Notes: generated by a model from the sequence alone, not told the origin. A DNA stretch of 6,398 nucleotides from an uncultured Actinomycetes bacterium (GCA_937902285.1 CALGTB010000336.1:1-6398); one strand, 5' to 3'. Shown: positions 1 through 6,372, counted from the first letter of the stretch. Translations and numbers: made by a program.

Positions 1-291
1 CGGCTGCGCGGTCGCAGCGAGCTCGGCTCGACGGTCATGGGCATCCTGCACCGGTACGCCGGGTCCCTCGCCGAGGTGGGCAGCCGGCTGGTGATCGTCT
101 CCACGAACGAGCGCATCGACGGGCAGCTGGCCGCGAGCGGCGTCTCCGACCTCGTCGGGCCGGAGTGGATCTACCGCGGCGACGAGCGCGTCGGCGCGGC
201 CCTGGAGCGCGCCGAGAGCGATGCCGCCGCATGGGTCGCGGCCAACAGGAGGGGCGACGGCGACGAGCCGGATCGCGACGTGCCCCCGTGA
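1..291 (+). CDS. SulP-family inorganic anion transporter, C-terminal STAS domain (5' truncated)
   Basis: The frame is open from the first base and ends at TGA 289-291, leaving 96 visible residues. The visible part resembles the second half of a STAS domain (the cytoplasmic anti-sigma-antagonist-like domain ending SulP permeases). An arginine-rich strand (RLRGRSELGST) leads into a helix with HRYAGSLAEVG, then the strand SRLVIVSTNE, then IDGQLAASGVSDLVGP. This is the usual SulP pattern of 'helix, G-x-L-x-L strand, L-x-x-x-G-V'. The tail is charged and Asp/Arg-rich, with no membrane segment. In this family the missing N-terminal part would be 10-14 helices transporting sulfate, bicarbonate or another anion; the anion cannot be told from the STAS part. 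The gene lies 69 bp upstream of the sulfatase on the same strand, so co-transcription is plausible and sulfate a reasonable guess. A stand-alone STAS protein cannot be excluded from this fragment. Confidence 0.78.
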   Translation, partial: RLRGRSELGSTVMGILHRYAGSLAEVGSRLVIVSTNERIDGQLAASGVSDLVGPEWIYRGDERVGAALERAESDAAAWVAANRRGDGDEPDRDVPP

Positions 292-345
292 CAGGATGTG
301 CCGAAGCGGTCGAGGCAGGGCATTCTCTTCCGCATGACCCGCATC

Positions 346-353
346 GGGAAAGG
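346..353 (+). promoter_or_regulatory. Ribosome binding site deciding the sulfatase start
   Basis: GGGAAAGG ends 7 nt before the GTG at 361. The other in-frame starts, GTG 298 and ATG 334, have no purine-rich block at proper spacing: before 298 there is only AGGA, one base away. This favours GTG 361 and removes 21 poorly conserved-looking residues from the longest reading. Confidence 0.6.
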
Positions 354-360
354 CTCCTCA

Positions 361-2718
361 GTGAACGATCGGACGATCCTCCCCATCCCTGACCCCGTCT
401 ACGACGGCCCGGTCTACGAGGACGCGAAGGACCCCCGGGCGCGGTTCGAGCCCATCACGCCCCTGCGGCCGCCGGCTGGCGCGCCCAATGTCCTGGTCGT
501 GCTGCTCGACGATGTCGGCTTCGGCGCCTCCAGCGCCTTCGGAGGGCCCTGCCGCACGCCCGTCGCCGAGCGGCTCGCCCATGAGGGCCTGTCCTACTCG
601 CGCTTCCACACGACAGCCCTGTGCGCCCCGACACGTCAGGCACTCCTGACCGGCCGCAACCACCACGCCGTGGGCATGGGGGCGATCACCGAGGTGGCGA
701 CGTCGGCTCCGGGCTACACCTCCGTGCGCCCGCACGCAGCCGCCCCGCTCGCCCAGGTGCTCAGGCTGAACGGCTACGCGACGTCGCAGTTCGGCAAGTG
801 CCACGAGATCCCGGTCTGGCAGACGAGTCCGGTCGGTCCGTTCGACGCCTGGCCGACGGGCGGGGGCGGCTTCGAGCACTTCTTCGGCTTCCTCGGCGGC
901 GAGACGAACCAGTACGCCCCCGCGCTCTACGACGGCACCACGGCGATCGAGCCGGACCACACGGCCGCTGAGGGGTACCACTTCACCGAGGACATGACCG
1001 ACCGCGCGATCGCCTGGGTCCGGCAGCTGTCGGCCCTGACTCCCGACCGGCCCTTCTTCATGTACTACGCCCCGGGGGCCACGCACGCGCCGCATCACGT
1101 CCCGCTGGAGTGGGCGGATCGCTACAAGGGCGAGTTCGACGACGGCTGGGATGCCCTGCGCGAGCGCACCTTCGAGCAGCAGAAGCGCCTCGGTGTCGTC
1201 CCGGCCGACGCCGAGCTGACCGAGCGCCATGCCGAGATCCCGTCGTGGGATGACATGCCCGCCGAGCTCAAGCCGGTCCTCGCCCGCCAGATGGAGGTGT
1301 ATGCCGGATTCCTCGAGCACACCGATCACCATGTGGGGCGGCTGATCGACGCGCTCGACGAGATCGACGCGCTGGCGAACACGCTCGTCTTCTACATCAT
1401 CGGCGACAACGGCGCGTCGGCCGAGGGCCACATCAACGGCAGCTTCAACGAGTACCTGTTCTTCAACGGCGCCGCCGCGCTCGAGACGCCGGAGTTCCTG
1501 GAGTCGCGGATGGACCAGTTGGGGACACCCGAGGCGTACAACCACTTCTCGGTGGGCTGGGCGCACGCGATGGACACGCCCTTCCAGTGGACGAAGCAGG
1601 TCGCGTCCCACTGGGGCGGCACCCGCAACGGCACGATCATCCACTGGCCCGAGGGCATCGAGGCCAAGGGAGAGGTCCGCGACCAGTTCCACCACGTCAT
1701 CGACGTCGCCCCGACCGTGCTGGAGGCCGCGGGCATCCCCGAGCCGACCATGGTGAACGGCGTCCCGCAGATGCCGGTGCACGGCGTCAGCATGCGCTAC
1801 TCGTTCGACGACCCGGCGGCACCGGATCGACGCCATACGCAGTACTTCGAGATCGCCGGCAATCGCGGGGTCTACCACGACGGGTGGACCGCGGTGACGA
1901 AGCACGCGACGCCGTGGCTCGCGATGGCGGAGCTGCCGGCCTTCGCCGACGATGTCTGGGAGCTGTACGGCCCTGACGACTGGACGCAGTCCCATGACCT
2001 GTCGAGCGAGATGCCCGACAAGCTGCGCGAGCTGCAGGACCTCTTCCTGGAGGAGGCCCGGCGGTTCAACGTGCTGCCCCTGGACGACCGACGCGTCGAG
2101 CGGTTCGACGCGGTGATCGCGGGCCGTCCTCAGCTGATCACCGGGAACACGCAGGTCCTCTACTCGGGCATGGGGCGCCTCACCGAGGCCGTCGTGCTGA
2201 ACATCAAGAACGTGTCGCACGCCGTGGCGGCAGACATCGAGATCCCGGCCAAGGGCGCTCAGGGGGCGATCGTCGCGCAGGGCGGAGCGTTCGGCGGCTG
2301 GGCGCTCTACCTGAGGTCCGACTCGACGCCGGTCTACTGCTACAACCTCCTCGGCCTGCAGCTGATCAAGGTCGCCGCGGATGCACCGCTCGAGCCGGGC
2401 CGACATCGCCTCGTCATGACCTTCGACTATGACGGCGGTGGACCCGGGCGAGGGGGAACCGCGCGGCTCCTGGTCGATGGCGATGTCGTGGCCGAGGGAC
2501 GGCTCGAGCGCACCATCCCGCTCGTCTTCTCGCTGGACGAGACCCTCGACGTCGGACGTGACAGCGGGTCAGCGGTCAGCGACGACTACACCGCGGAGGG
2601 AAGCGACTTCACTGGCGTCATCCATCAGGTGCGGCTGGAGATCGCCGAGGGGGCTCCGAACTTCTCCCACCTCATCGATCCTCTCCAGCGGCTGGCGGTG
2701 GCGCTGGCTCGCCAGTAG
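361..2718 (+). CDS. Arylsulfatase, formylglycine-dependent, long actinobacterial AtsA/AtsD type
   Basis: This hydrolase cleaves sulfate esters (R-O-SO3) to alcohol and sulfate. From GTG 361 it has 785 residues, about the length I recall for the long mycobacterial arylsulfatases. The alkaline-phosphatase-like sulfatase fold shows its metal and active-site positions in order. Strand NVLVVLLDD carries the Ca-binding pair D50/D51. CAPTR at 88-92, followed by LLTGR, is the Cys-type modification motif, with C88 (TGC at 622) as the formylglycine precursor and R92 conserved. GKCHE at 145-149 gives K146 and H148. THAPHH gives H242. IGDNG at 347-351 gives metal ligands D349 and N350, and K412 lies in WTKQVASHWGG. 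From about residue 595 a beta-rich, LamG/concanavalin-like extension follows. There is no signal peptide, so a cytoplasmic enzyme is inferred. It lies 69 bp after the SulP gene, overlaps the opposing membrane-protein gene by 47 bp, and its likely maturase is 1.2 kb downstream. The natural substrate is not predictable. Confidence 0.93.
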   Translation: MNDRTILPIPDPVYDGPVYEDAKDPRARFEPITPLRPPAGAPNVLVVLLDDVGFGASSAFGGPCRTPVAERLAHEGLSYSRFHTTALCAPTRQALLTGRNHHAVGMGAITEVATSAPGYTSVRPHAAAPLAQVLRLNGYATSQFGKCHEIPVWQTSPVGPFDAWPTGGGGFEHFFGFLGGETNQYAPALYDGTTAIEPDHTAAEGYHFTEDMTDRAIAWVRQLSALTPDRPFFMYYAPGATHAPHHVPLEWADRYKGEFDDGWDALRERTFEQQKRLGVVPADAELTERHAEIPSWDDMPAELKPVLARQMEVYAGFLEHTDHHVGRLIDALDEIDALANTLVFYIIGDNGASAEGHINGSFNEYLFFNGAAALETPEFLESRMDQLGTPEAYNHFSVGWAHAMDTPFQWTKQVASHWGGTRNGTIIHWPEGIEAKGEVRDQFHHVIDVAPTVLEAAGIPEPTMVNGVPQMPVHGVSMRYSFDDPAAPDRRHTQYFEIAGNRGVYHDGWTAVTKHATPWLAMAELPAFADDVWELYGPDDWTQSHDLSSEMPDKLRELQDLFLEEARRFNVLPLDDRRVERFDAVIAGRPQLITGNTQVLYSGMGRLTEAVVLNIKNVSHAVAADIEIPAKGAQGAIVAQGGAFGGWALYLRSDSTPVYCYNLLGLQLIKVAADAPLEPGRHRLVMTFDYDGGGPGRGGTARLLVDGDVVAEGRLERTIPLVFSLDETLDVGRDSGSAVSDDYTAEGSDFTGVIHQVRLEIAEGAPNFSHLIDPLQRLAVALARQ

Positions 2719-3697
2719 TCGCGGCGACGGCGCGGTCGCTCCGGGTCCGCCATCGCCACCATGACAGTGAGATGAGCCCGAGGACCAGCGGGCCGCCGAG
2801 CGTGATCACGCGCCAGACGATGAACGCCGCGATGATCTCGGACTCGAGGGCTGCGCCTGCGACCTCGACGTACACGACGATCAGTGCCGCATCGAGGATC
2901 CCCAGGCCGGCGAGGGGCATCGCGGTCAGGGGATAGGCGATGAGGAATGCGCCCAGGACCCAGACGAGGGGCAGGGCCTCGGCGGGCACCCCGATGGTTC
3001 TCAGCGCCGTGAGCAGGATGAAGCCGTCGGCGACGACCATCGCCGCAAGGGCGAGGAGCGAGGTCGGCAGTCCGCGCGTGAGACGGGTGGACATGCGCGC
3101 GCGGAAGTCGAGCACCGCCTCGGCCCACCTGTCCGGGTCGGCCTCCTCGCGGAAGCGCGCTGCGACCCTTCCCGCGGTGCGGCCGACGAGGAAGGCCAGT
3201 CGATCTCCGCGTGAGACGAGGATGAGGGCCACCACGATGATGGCGGAGACGGCGAGCGAGCCGATCGCGAGCCAGACCCGCCCCGCCGCCAGCTCCTCGC
3301 CGACGAGGAGGAGCAGGCCCAACGAGGGCACCGCGAAGCGGATCACGTAGAACGTCAGGGAGTTCAGCGTCACCCCGGCCATGCCGTCGACCGGGTTGAT
3401 CCCCCACGAGCGGAACATGGAGACGCGGATGACGACGTCGCCGGGCGGTGGGGCAACCGTGCCGATGAGGTTGGCGGTGACGTCGTTCTGCACCGAGCGC
3501 CACCACCCGAGCCCGGCGACGAAGCGCGACAGGGGGACGGCGTTGAAACCCTGCCGCACGAAGAGCAGGGCGATGAGGAGGGGAATGGCAGTCCAGGAGA
3601 GGCGGCCGAGTGCGGCCCCGACCTGACTCCACTCGACCGACCCGACGAGGCCGATCACGATCCGGCCGGCGAGCAGTGACACGAGCACCAGCAGCAA
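2672..3697 (-). CDS. Integral membrane protein, lysylphosphatidylglycerol synthase TM-domain / YbhN (UPF0104) family
   Basis: From the TTG at 3697 the protein has 341 residues with about seven or eight hydrophobic segments. They lie near 1-19, 35-55, 107-131, 140-162, 213-235, 242-262, 264-281 and 288-312. An N-terminal-half loop reads ANLIGTVAPPPGDVVIR and a late loop reads MPLAGLGILDAAL. These match the N..P..G..R and P-G-G-L-G-x-x-E/D type motifs of the family that forms the membrane part of MprF. There is no soluble aminoacyl-transferase domain, so it is not a complete MprF. Stand-alone members are usually uncharacterised and sometimes proposed to move lipids or polyprenyl-linked glycans; no substrate can be named. 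The start is unsettled: the frame stays open to a TGA at 3740-3742, and CTG 3730 has the better ribosome binding site and adds RRGKR-type basic residues before helix 1. The charged, Pro/Ala-rich C-terminus lies within the overlap with the sulfatase 3' end. Confidence 0.8.
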   Translation of the reverse strand: MLLVLVSLLAGRIVIGLVGSVEWSQVGAALGRLSWTAIPLLIALLFVRQGFNAVPLSRFVAGLGWWRSVQNDVTANLIGTVAPPPGDVVIRVSMFRSWGINPVDGMAGVTLNSLTFYVIRFAVPSLGLLLLVGEELAAGRVWLAIGSLAVSAIIVVALILVSRGDRLAFLVGRTAGRVAARFREEADPDRWAEAVLDFRARMSTRLTRGLPTSLLALAAMVVADGFILLTALRTIGVPAEALPLVWVLGAFLIAYPLTAMPLAGLGILDAALIVVYVEVAGAALESEIIAAFIVWRVITLGGPLVLGLISLSWWRWRTRSDRAVAATTGEPAPPPAAGEDR

Positions 3698-3737
3698 GGG
3701 ACGGATGACGCGCTTCCCTCGCCGGAGCAGCCTGATG

Positions 3738-3748
3738 CCTCACCTTCC
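3738..3748 (-). promoter_or_regulatory. Strong Shine-Dalgarno-like block upstream of the membrane-protein gene
   Basis: On the minus strand the sequence reads GGAAGGTGAGG, a near-ideal purine-rich match. Seven bases later (CATCAGG) comes an in-frame CTG at 3730-3728, 11 codons ahead of the TTG at 3697. The block contains the TGA that closes the frame, so no start can lie further upstream. Before the TTG, the nearest purine block (GAGGGAAG) is too distant for a normal site. I infer that translation may start at CTG 3730, or that an ancestral ATG/GTG was there. Confidence 0.45.
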
Positions 3749-3892
3749 GATGACGTCCGCCCATGCAGTCGACATCCGGGAGTCTATTCGCGCGAGCATG
3801 CCGCCCCCGGGACAATGGAGGCCAGCCGTCGATCGGCGTGACGGCCCCTGCCCCACGTTCGATGGCACCGCATCGCGAGAGGGGCGCCCGCC
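3740..3892. other. Divergent intergenic region between membrane-protein and anSME genes
   Basis: About 150 bp separate two genes that point away from each other, so promoters for both should lie here. The lowest-GC patch is around 3780-3790 (AGTCTATTCG), with another short one at 3811-3816 (GACAAT). Neither pairs with a convincing -35 hexamer at 16-19 bp spacing on either strand. I therefore give no promoter coordinates. I see no riboswitch-like structure or clear operator palindrome. Confidence 0.5.
3877..3884 (+). promoter_or_regulatory. Ribosome binding site of the anSME gene
   Basis: GAGAGGGG ends 8 nt before GTG 3893. This supports GTG 3893 over the internal ATG at 3923, which has only CGTTCCACGTC in front of it. 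Confidence 0.55.
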
Positions 3893-5083
3893 GTGAGCCA
3901 TCCCGCCAGGCCGTTCCACGTCATGGCCAAGCCCACCGGGGCGATCTGCAACCTCGACTGCGCCTACTGCTTCTTCCTCTCCAAGGAGGAGCTGTACCCC
4001 GGCAGCGGCTTCCGCATGCCAGCCGACGTGCATGAGGCGTACATCAGCCAGCTCCTCGCCGCCCACCGGGGCGTGGACGAGGTCGTCGTCGCCTTCCAGG
4101 GCGGTGAGCCCACCCTGATGGGCATCGACTTCTTCGCGGAGACCCTCGAGCTCGAGCGGCGCTTCGCGGCTCCCGGGCAGGTCGTTCTCAACACCCTCCA
4201 GACCAACGCCACGCTCATCGACGACGAATGGGCGGCGTTCCTTGCGGAGCACGGCTTCCTCGTGGGGGTCTCGATCGACGGCCCTCGTGCGATGCACGAC
4301 GCCTACCGCGTCGACAAGGGCGGCAAGCCCACCTACGACCGGGTCCTGGCCGGGCTCGACGCGCTGAAGCGCCATGGTGTCGAGTGGAACGCCCTCGTCA
4401 CCGTCAACTCCGCCAACGCCGACCACGGCCGCCTCGTCTACACGTTCCTGCGCGACGAGCTGGGGGCGCAGTTCCTGCAGTTCATCCCCATCGTCGAGCA
4501 CGTGGAGGGGCAGGCGGTCAGCCCGCGGTCGGTCACGGGCGCGCAGTACGGACGATTCCTCATCGACGTGTTCGAGGAATGGGGCCGGCATGATGTGGGC
4601 GACGTCTTCGTGCAGATGTTCGACACCGCGCTCGCCCACTGGATGGGGATGGACCAGGCGGGCCTGTGCGTCCACGCCCGGACGTGCGGAGACGCCCTCG
4701 CCCTCGAGCACAACGGCGACCTCTACTCGTGCGATCACTTCGTCGATCCGGAGTACCTGCTCGGCAACATCACCGCCGGACGGACGCTCCTCGAGCTCGT
4801 CGAGTCCGACCAACAGCGCGCCTTCGGCCGGGACAAGGAGACGACGCTTCCCGCCTACTGCCTGCGGTGCGACGTGCGATTCGCCTGCAACGGAGGCTGC
4901 CCCAAGGACCGGTTCCTGGTCACCCCTGACGGCGATCCGGGACTGCACTACCTCTGCGAGGGCTACCAGTTGTTCTTCCGGCACATCGACGAGCCGATGA
5001 AGGTCATGGCCGGACTGCTGCGTCGCGGCGACGACGCGACGGGACTGCGCGACTGGTACGCGGCTAGGGGACCACGTACGTGA
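3893..5083 (+). CDS. Anaerobic sulfatase-maturating enzyme (anSME), radical SAM/SPASM
   Basis: This 396-residue cytoplasmic iron-sulfur enzyme is expected to use S-adenosylmethionine to oxidise a sulfatase active-site Cys or Ser to formylglycine without oxygen. The radical-SAM cluster motif is C19-x3-C23-x2-C26 (CNLDCAYC), preceded by the family-typical MAKPTGAI. GGEPT at 70-74 is the SAM-binding motif, and LQTNAT and GVSIDGP follow in the barrel. The SPASM domain holds C259, C265, C280, C323, C326, C332, C336 and C355, the complement needed for two auxiliary [4Fe-4S] clusters. The C259/C265/C280 spacing (6 and 15) matches what I recall for the Clostridium perfringens enzyme. D281, right after C280, corresponds to its proposed catalytic base. 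The length is near the family norm of about 370-400. The nearby Cys-type sulfatase is the likely substrate. The gene is divergent from the membrane-protein gene, and its last 20 bp overlap the opposing Gly-rich gene. Another SPASM peptide maturase is possible but less likely. Confidence 0.92.
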   Translation: MSHPARPFHVMAKPTGAICNLDCAYCFFLSKEELYPGSGFRMPADVHEAYISQLLAAHRGVDEVVVAFQGGEPTLMGIDFFAETLELERRFAAPGQVVLNTLQTNATLIDDEWAAFLAEHGFLVGVSIDGPRAMHDAYRVDKGGKPTYDRVLAGLDALKRHGVEWNALVTVNSANADHGRLVYTFLRDELGAQFLQFIPIVEHVEGQAVSPRSVTGAQYGRFLIDVFEEWGRHDVGDVFVQMFDTALAHWMGMDQAGLCVHARTCGDALALEHNGDLYSCDHFVDPEYLLGNITAGRTLLELVESDQQRAFGRDKETTLPAYCLRCDVRFACNGGCPKDRFLVTPDGDPGLHYLCEGYQLFFRHIDEPMKVMAGLLRRGDDATGLRDWYAARGPRT

Positions 5084-6365
5084 GCGCCGACGTCATCTGT
5101 CCGAGCGTTGTCGCCGTTCGGGCGAAGACGCGGAACTCGTAGGTCTCCCCGCTGACCAGGTCGCCCGCGCCGAGCACGCACGTCCATCCGGGATTGTTGG
5201 TCGTGCACGCACCCTCGGTGCTTCCCGTGACGTCGAGACTGGTCGATGTTGACCCCCGAGCGTAGATGGAGCCCGAGCTCGTCGCGTTCGAGGCCAGCGT
5301 GTACGTCACCGTGTACGACGTGATGGTCTGGGACGGCGGCACGAAGACCGGTGCGGCCCACGAGAGGGTCGGGCTCACCAGCGACGCGGACGTCGGCGTG
5401 GACGGGTTGAGGCAGTACTTGCGGTACCGGAGCTTGATGACGCCGGATCCGCCGACGCCGCCGGCTGCCCGATAGCCGGCGCCACCGCCGCCTCCCGTGT
5501 TGGCTGTTCCCCCCGTTCCGGGGCGCGACGCAAGCGGGTCGCGCCCGCCGGCTCCGCCGCCGCCGACGCCTCCCTCGCCGCGCGTCGTGATGGCAGAACC
5601 GCCACCACCGCCCGCGAACGACGCTGACACTCCGAAGTCCGTCGTGGTGAGGCCGGCACCTCCATTGCCGCCGGTGGCCGAGGTGCCGGCCGTGCCTGCC
5701 GCGCTGTTGCCGCCCCCGCCTCCCCCGGACTTGGTGTTCGTCTGTCGCCCGGCGCCGCCCTGGTTGCCCTGTCCGACCGTGCCCGCACCGCCGGCCGTGA
5801 AGGAGGTCCTGCTGCTGCCGCCTCCTCCCGATCCGCCGGCTGCGCCCGGCCCGACTCCGTTGTTCCCGGTCGAGCCGCCACCGCCCCCGCCGGTGGCCGT
5901 GACGCCGAAGGCGCTGCTGTCGCCTCCGTTCGCCCCCCTGCTCCCTGCGGCTCCCGCTCCGGTCCCGCCGCCGCCCACGACCATCGACTGGGGTGTGGAC
6001 ACGGCGACCGATGACCCGATGTTGCTCTGCACGCCGCCGCCGCCTCCTCCGCCACCGCCCAGGCCGGAGTTCCCGCGTCCTCCGCCGCCGCCGCCCGCGA
6101 CGATCAGGTACTCGACCGGGGTGAGCTGACCGGGGGTGAAGGTGCCGTCGGCGTTGAAGGTCACGACGATGTACGGGACGCCGCCGATGGTCTGCTGGAC
6201 GGTCGTCCCGCCGGTTGACGTGCAGGACGCGGGCGCGGCACCGCTGGCGGGGGTGACGGGCAGCGTGCCGAGCGCCACGACGCCGATGAGCGCCATCCCC
6301 GTGCCCGCCACCCTTCGGGTGCGGGTCCGGGCAGCCGAACCCCCCGTGCGGGGCGCCGCGTTCAC
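5064..6365 (-). CDS. Secreted glycine-rich domain protein with C-terminal fibronectin type III-like domain
   Basis: The product has 433 residues. The N-terminus has an Arg-rich region (RTRTRR, 13-18), a hydrophobic core (about 19-35) and small residues with a likely cleavage near ASGA-AP (42-45): a Sec signal peptide. After C48, a strand region (PYIVVTFNADGTFT) leads into VEYLIVAGGGGGG at 84-96. About 210 residues of Gly-rich low-complexity sequence follow, closing with SGVIKLRYRK (307-316). This opening and closing pair is typical of the bacterial/phage 'glycine-rich domain' (VxYLVVGGGGGG ... GGSGVVIIRY). Residues 318-433 resemble one FN3 domain (SPTLSWAAP, YTVTYT, GETYEFRVFAR). Only four cysteines exist: C48, C318, C387 and C396. 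No LPXTG, membrane anchor or catalytic motif is visible. An extracellular structural or binding role is a guess from the architecture. GTG 6365 is chosen for its ribosome binding site. Its antisense is Pro-rich and open, which I treat as a shadow. Confidence 0.85.
   Translation of the reverse strand: MNAAPRTGGSAARTRTRRVAGTGMALIGVVALGTLPVTPASGAAPASCTSTGGTTVQQTIGGVPYIVVTFNADGTFTPGQLTPVEYLIVAGGGGGGRGNSGLGGGGGGGGGVQSNIGSSVAVSTPQSMVVGGGGTGAGAAGSRGANGGDSSAFGVTATGGGGGGSTGNNGVGPGAAGGSGGGGSSRTSFTAGGAGTVGQGNQGGAGRQTNTKSGGGGGGNSAAGTAGTSATGGNGGAGLTTTDFGVSASFAGGGGGSAITTRGEGGVGGGGAGGRDPLASRPGTGGTANTGGGGGAGYRAAGGVGGSGVIKLRYRKYCLNPSTPTSASLVSPTLSWAAPVFVPPSQTITSYTVTYTLASNATSSGSIYARGSTSTSLDVTGSTEGACTTNNPGWTCVLGAGDLVSGETYEFRVFARTATTLGQMTSALTYVVP
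5073..5082. repeat. 10-bp perfect palindrome in the convergent overlap
   Basis: CACGTACGTG is its own reverse complement. It lies inside the 20-bp overlap of the anSME and Gly-rich gene ends and includes two bases of the anSME stop codon. With coding constraint on both strands, a palindrome here could be chance. It is too short and lacks a T-run, so it is not a Rho-independent terminator. Confidence 0.4.
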
Positions 6366-6372
6366 GAGTGAG

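Noticed and set aside
298..360. Upstream starts for the sulfatase (GTG 298, ATG 334)
   Set aside because: Neither has a correctly spaced Shine-Dalgarno block, whereas GTG 361 has GGGAAAGG at 7 nt; the extra residues do not form a signal peptide.
358..2406. Long minus-strand open frame (682 codons) antisense to the sulfatase
   Set aside because: High GC with biased third positions suppresses stops on the opposite strand. The translation is Arg/Val/Glu-rich with no recognisable domain, while the plus strand is a clear sulfatase.
2718..2728. Small hairpin GTCGC-G-GCGAC just after the sulfatase stop, considered as a terminator
   Set aside because: The stem is very short with almost no loop and no T-run follows. 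It also lies inside the opposing coding region.
2625..3815. Minus-strand frame (396 codons) overlapping the membrane-protein gene in another phase
   Set aside because: Arg/Pro/His-rich translation typical of an out-of-frame high-GC read; the adjacent phase gives clean transmembrane helices with family motifs.
3788..3816. GACAAT at 3811-3816 as a -10 box for the anSME gene
   Set aside because: No TTGAC-like hexamer lies 16-19 bp upstream; too weak to call.
3740..4984. Minus-strand open frame (414 codons) antisense to the anSME gene
   Set aside because: Shadow of the anSME frame; composition is Val/Asp/Glu/Arg-biased without any domain pattern, and it would also cross the divergent promoter region.
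5497..6129. Long Pro-rich open frame (210 codons, +) antisense to the Gly-rich gene
   Set aside because: It is the reverse complement of GGN glycine codons, which read as Pro/Ala/Val codons lacking stops. No signal, domain or good ribosome binding site supports it.
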